The notes under the pieces are model-generated. The model was not told the DNA's origin, did no database searches, and worked only from the letters and a program-made list of their open reading frames with translations. This document shows, piece after piece, positions 5,581 through 5,957 of a DNA stretch of 5,957 nucleotides. The translations under genes were made by a program, and so were the position numbers. The stretch is from Desulfobacterales bacterium (GTDB taxonomy: Bacteria > Desulfobacterota > Desulfobacteria > Desulfobacterales > Desulfosalsimonadaceae), in contig JAGTVF010000178.1 in NCBI GenBank assembly GCA_018224315.1, forward strand, positions 1 to 5,957, in the 5' to 3' direction. The first letter of the stretch is position 1; each line of letters opens with the position of its first letter.

Positions 5581-5615
5581 GACGTTCGACCCGTTGAAAT
5601 CATAGCCAAAACGTC
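5581..5615. repeat. GACGTT/AACGTC inverted repeat between the divergent promoters
   Basis: GACGTT (5581-5586) and AACGTC (5610-5615) form a perfect 6 bp inverted repeat separated by 23 bases. It sits between the two outward-facing sigma-54-like elements, a plausible position for a shared regulator. The spacing is long for a single dimer. Confidence 0.35.
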
Positions 5616-5661
5616 CCTGGCACCGAAATACAGGCCTTTTCGCCGGAGCATCAAAATTTCA

Positions 5662-5677
5662 TGGCATGTTTCTTGAA
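5662..5677 (+). promoter_or_regulatory. Sigma-54-like -24/-12 element for the CO dehydrogenase gene
   Basis: TGGCATG-TTTC-TTGAA matches ten of twelve defined positions of TGGCACG-N4-TTGCA. The weak point is GA in place of the nearly invariant GC at -12. Transcription would start near 5687. It overlaps the sigma-70-like candidate, so at most one of the two may be real. Confidence 0.35.
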
Positions 5678-5700
5678 ATATGTTTCCCAAGGATTATTAT
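5673..5700 (+). promoter_or_regulatory. Sigma-70-like promoter for the CO dehydrogenase gene
   Basis: TTGAAA (5673-5678) and TATTAT (5695-5700) are separated by 16 bases, each with one mismatch to consensus. Start of transcription would be near 5707, giving a leader of about 75 bases. ATGTTTC occurs twice here (5666-5672, 5680-5686), and TGTTTC (5681-5686) pairs with GAAACA (5703-5708) across 16 bases, spanning the -10 box, so a regulator could bind over it. Confidence 0.45.
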
Positions 5701-5720
5701 TTGAAACAAACACACCAAAG

Positions 5721-5737
5721 CGCCGGACGAACCGGCG
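5721..5737 (+). other. Hairpin in the CO dehydrogenase leader
   Basis: CGCCGG (5721-5726) and CCGGCG (5732-5737) form a perfect 6 bp GC-only stem with an ACGAA loop, about 45 bases before the start codon. No T-run follows, so it is not a terminator. A second weaker stem, GGCTT/AAGCC (5744-5748 and 5755-5759), lies between it and the ribosome binding site. Roles in mRNA stability or translation are possible but unproven. Confidence 0.4.
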
Positions 5738-5782
5738 GAAACAGGCTTATTGAAAAGCCCAATCCATTTAAACGGAGGTTGT

Positions 5783-5957
5783 ATGGATACGAAAAAAACC
5801 AAGGAAAAAACCCTTCCTGACATCAAAGACATCACCATTTGCGAGTCCACCGGCCAGATGATTGAAAAGGCCAGAAAAGACGGAGTTGAGCTGTGCTTTG
5901 ACCGATCCGCGACCATGAAGGCCTGCCCCATCGGTGCAGATTCGGCATGCTGCAAGC
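5783..5957 (+). CDS. cooS: Anaerobic nickel-iron carbon monoxide dehydrogenase catalytic subunit (N-terminus only, cut by the right window edge)
   Basis: The first 58 codons begin MDTKKTKEKTLPDIKDIT and reach SATMKACPIGADSACCK. The CPIG-x4-CC pattern (C48, C56, C57) is the N-terminal cysteine cluster of CooS/AcsA enzymes: C48 and C56 have the eight-residue spacing of the two cluster D ligands shared between subunits, and C57 should be the first cluster B ligand. The enzyme interconverts CO and CO2 with ferredoxin, either alone or in the CODH/acetyl-CoA synthase of the Wood-Ljungdahl pathway. The remaining B and all C cluster ligands are outside the window, so which of these roles applies depends on genes to the right. 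GGAGG four bases before the ATG fixes the start. The N-terminus is lysine-rich and has no signal peptide, so it is cytoplasmic. It is the only plus-strand gene here. Confidence 0.85.
   Translation, partial: MDTKKTKEKTLPDIKDITICESTGQMIEKARKDGVELCFDRSATMKACPIGADSACCK

Larger units (their letters stand above)
5473..5782. promoter_or_regulatory. Divergent intergenic control region
   Basis: This 310-base region without a gene separates the minus-strand unknown gene from the plus-strand CO dehydrogenase gene. It is AT-richer than its flanks. It contains two outward-facing sigma-54-like elements, a sigma-70-like promoter, inverted repeats and a leader hairpin, listed separately. No reading frame in it has a good ribosome binding site together with recognisable protein features. 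No canonical CooA or FNR-type palindrome was found. Confidence 0.7.

Noticed and set aside
5618..5633. Sigma-54-like TGGCAC hexamer on the plus strand
   Set aside because: TGGCAC matches the -24 half but no GC occurs at the required -12 position.
5314..5676. Plus-strand open frame covering part of the 120-residue gene and the divergent intergenic region
   Set aside because: It overlaps a better-supported minus-strand gene and the promoter region, and the translated sequence has no recognisable motif.
5473..5782. CooA or FNR-type binding palindrome for CO or oxygen control
   Set aside because: I looked for TGTC/GACA-type and TTGAT-N4-ATCAA pairs at the right spacing and found only isolated half-sites.
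5659..5955. Minus-strand open frame opposite the start of the CO dehydrogenase gene
   Set aside because: The plus strand here has a clear ribosome binding site and the CPIG-x4-CC motif of CO dehydrogenase. The antisense frame has neither.

Overview
The window looks like chromosomal DNA of an anaerobic, probably sulfate-reducing member of the Desulfobacterota (former Deltaproteobacteria). This is an inference from gene content: the start of a nickel carbon monoxide dehydrogenase (CooS/AcsA type), a ferredoxin:thioredoxin reductase catalytic subunit paired with a CGHC glutaredoxin-like protein, the start of a CoA-disulfide-reductase-like flavoprotein, and tightly packed genes with strong Shine-Dalgarno sites. 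No 16S rRNA or other taxonomic marker is present, so the genus is open.

Layout. Everything from base 1 to 5472 is on the minus strand; read in its direction of transcription (right to left) the order is: a 120-residue protein of unknown function (5110-5472); a DUF255/YyaL-type thioredoxin-domain protein (3001-4956); a 67-residue cysteine-rich zinc-ribbon-like protein (2745-2948); a nitroreductase-family flavoprotein (2091-2723); a glutaredoxin-like protein (1741-2001) overlapping by 4 bases a ferredoxin:thioredoxin reductase catalytic subunit (1415-1744); a YciA/ACOT7-type hotdog acyl-CoA thioesterase (820-1365) overlapping by 8 bases a Cys-based protein phosphatase (267-827); and the first 41 codons of a pyridine-nucleotide-disulfide oxidoreductase that runs off the left edge (1-125). 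The only plus-strand gene is the partial CO dehydrogenase at 5783-5957, running off the right edge.

How it may work together. Several minus-strand genes handle electrons or thiols: the ferredoxin:thioredoxin reductase subunit could pass ferredoxin electrons to the neighbouring glutaredoxin-like protein, and a thioredoxin-fold protein, a flavin nitroreductase and a flavin disulfide reductase lie on the same strand. CO dehydrogenase, transcribed divergently, could generate reduced ferredoxin. This is a context-based idea, not a demonstrated pathway. The thioesterase and phosphatase are translationally coupled but have no obvious redox role.

Regulation. The 310-base divergent intergenic region (5473-5782) is the richest non-coding stretch. 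It holds two outward-facing sigma-54-like -24/-12 elements with a GACGTT inverted repeat between them, a sigma-70-like alternative promoter for the CO dehydrogenase, and a small hairpin in its leader. A long imperfect palindrome with a T-tract lies upstream of the DUF255 gene (5051-5077). No tRNA, rRNA, CRISPR array, insertion sequence or phage gene was seen.
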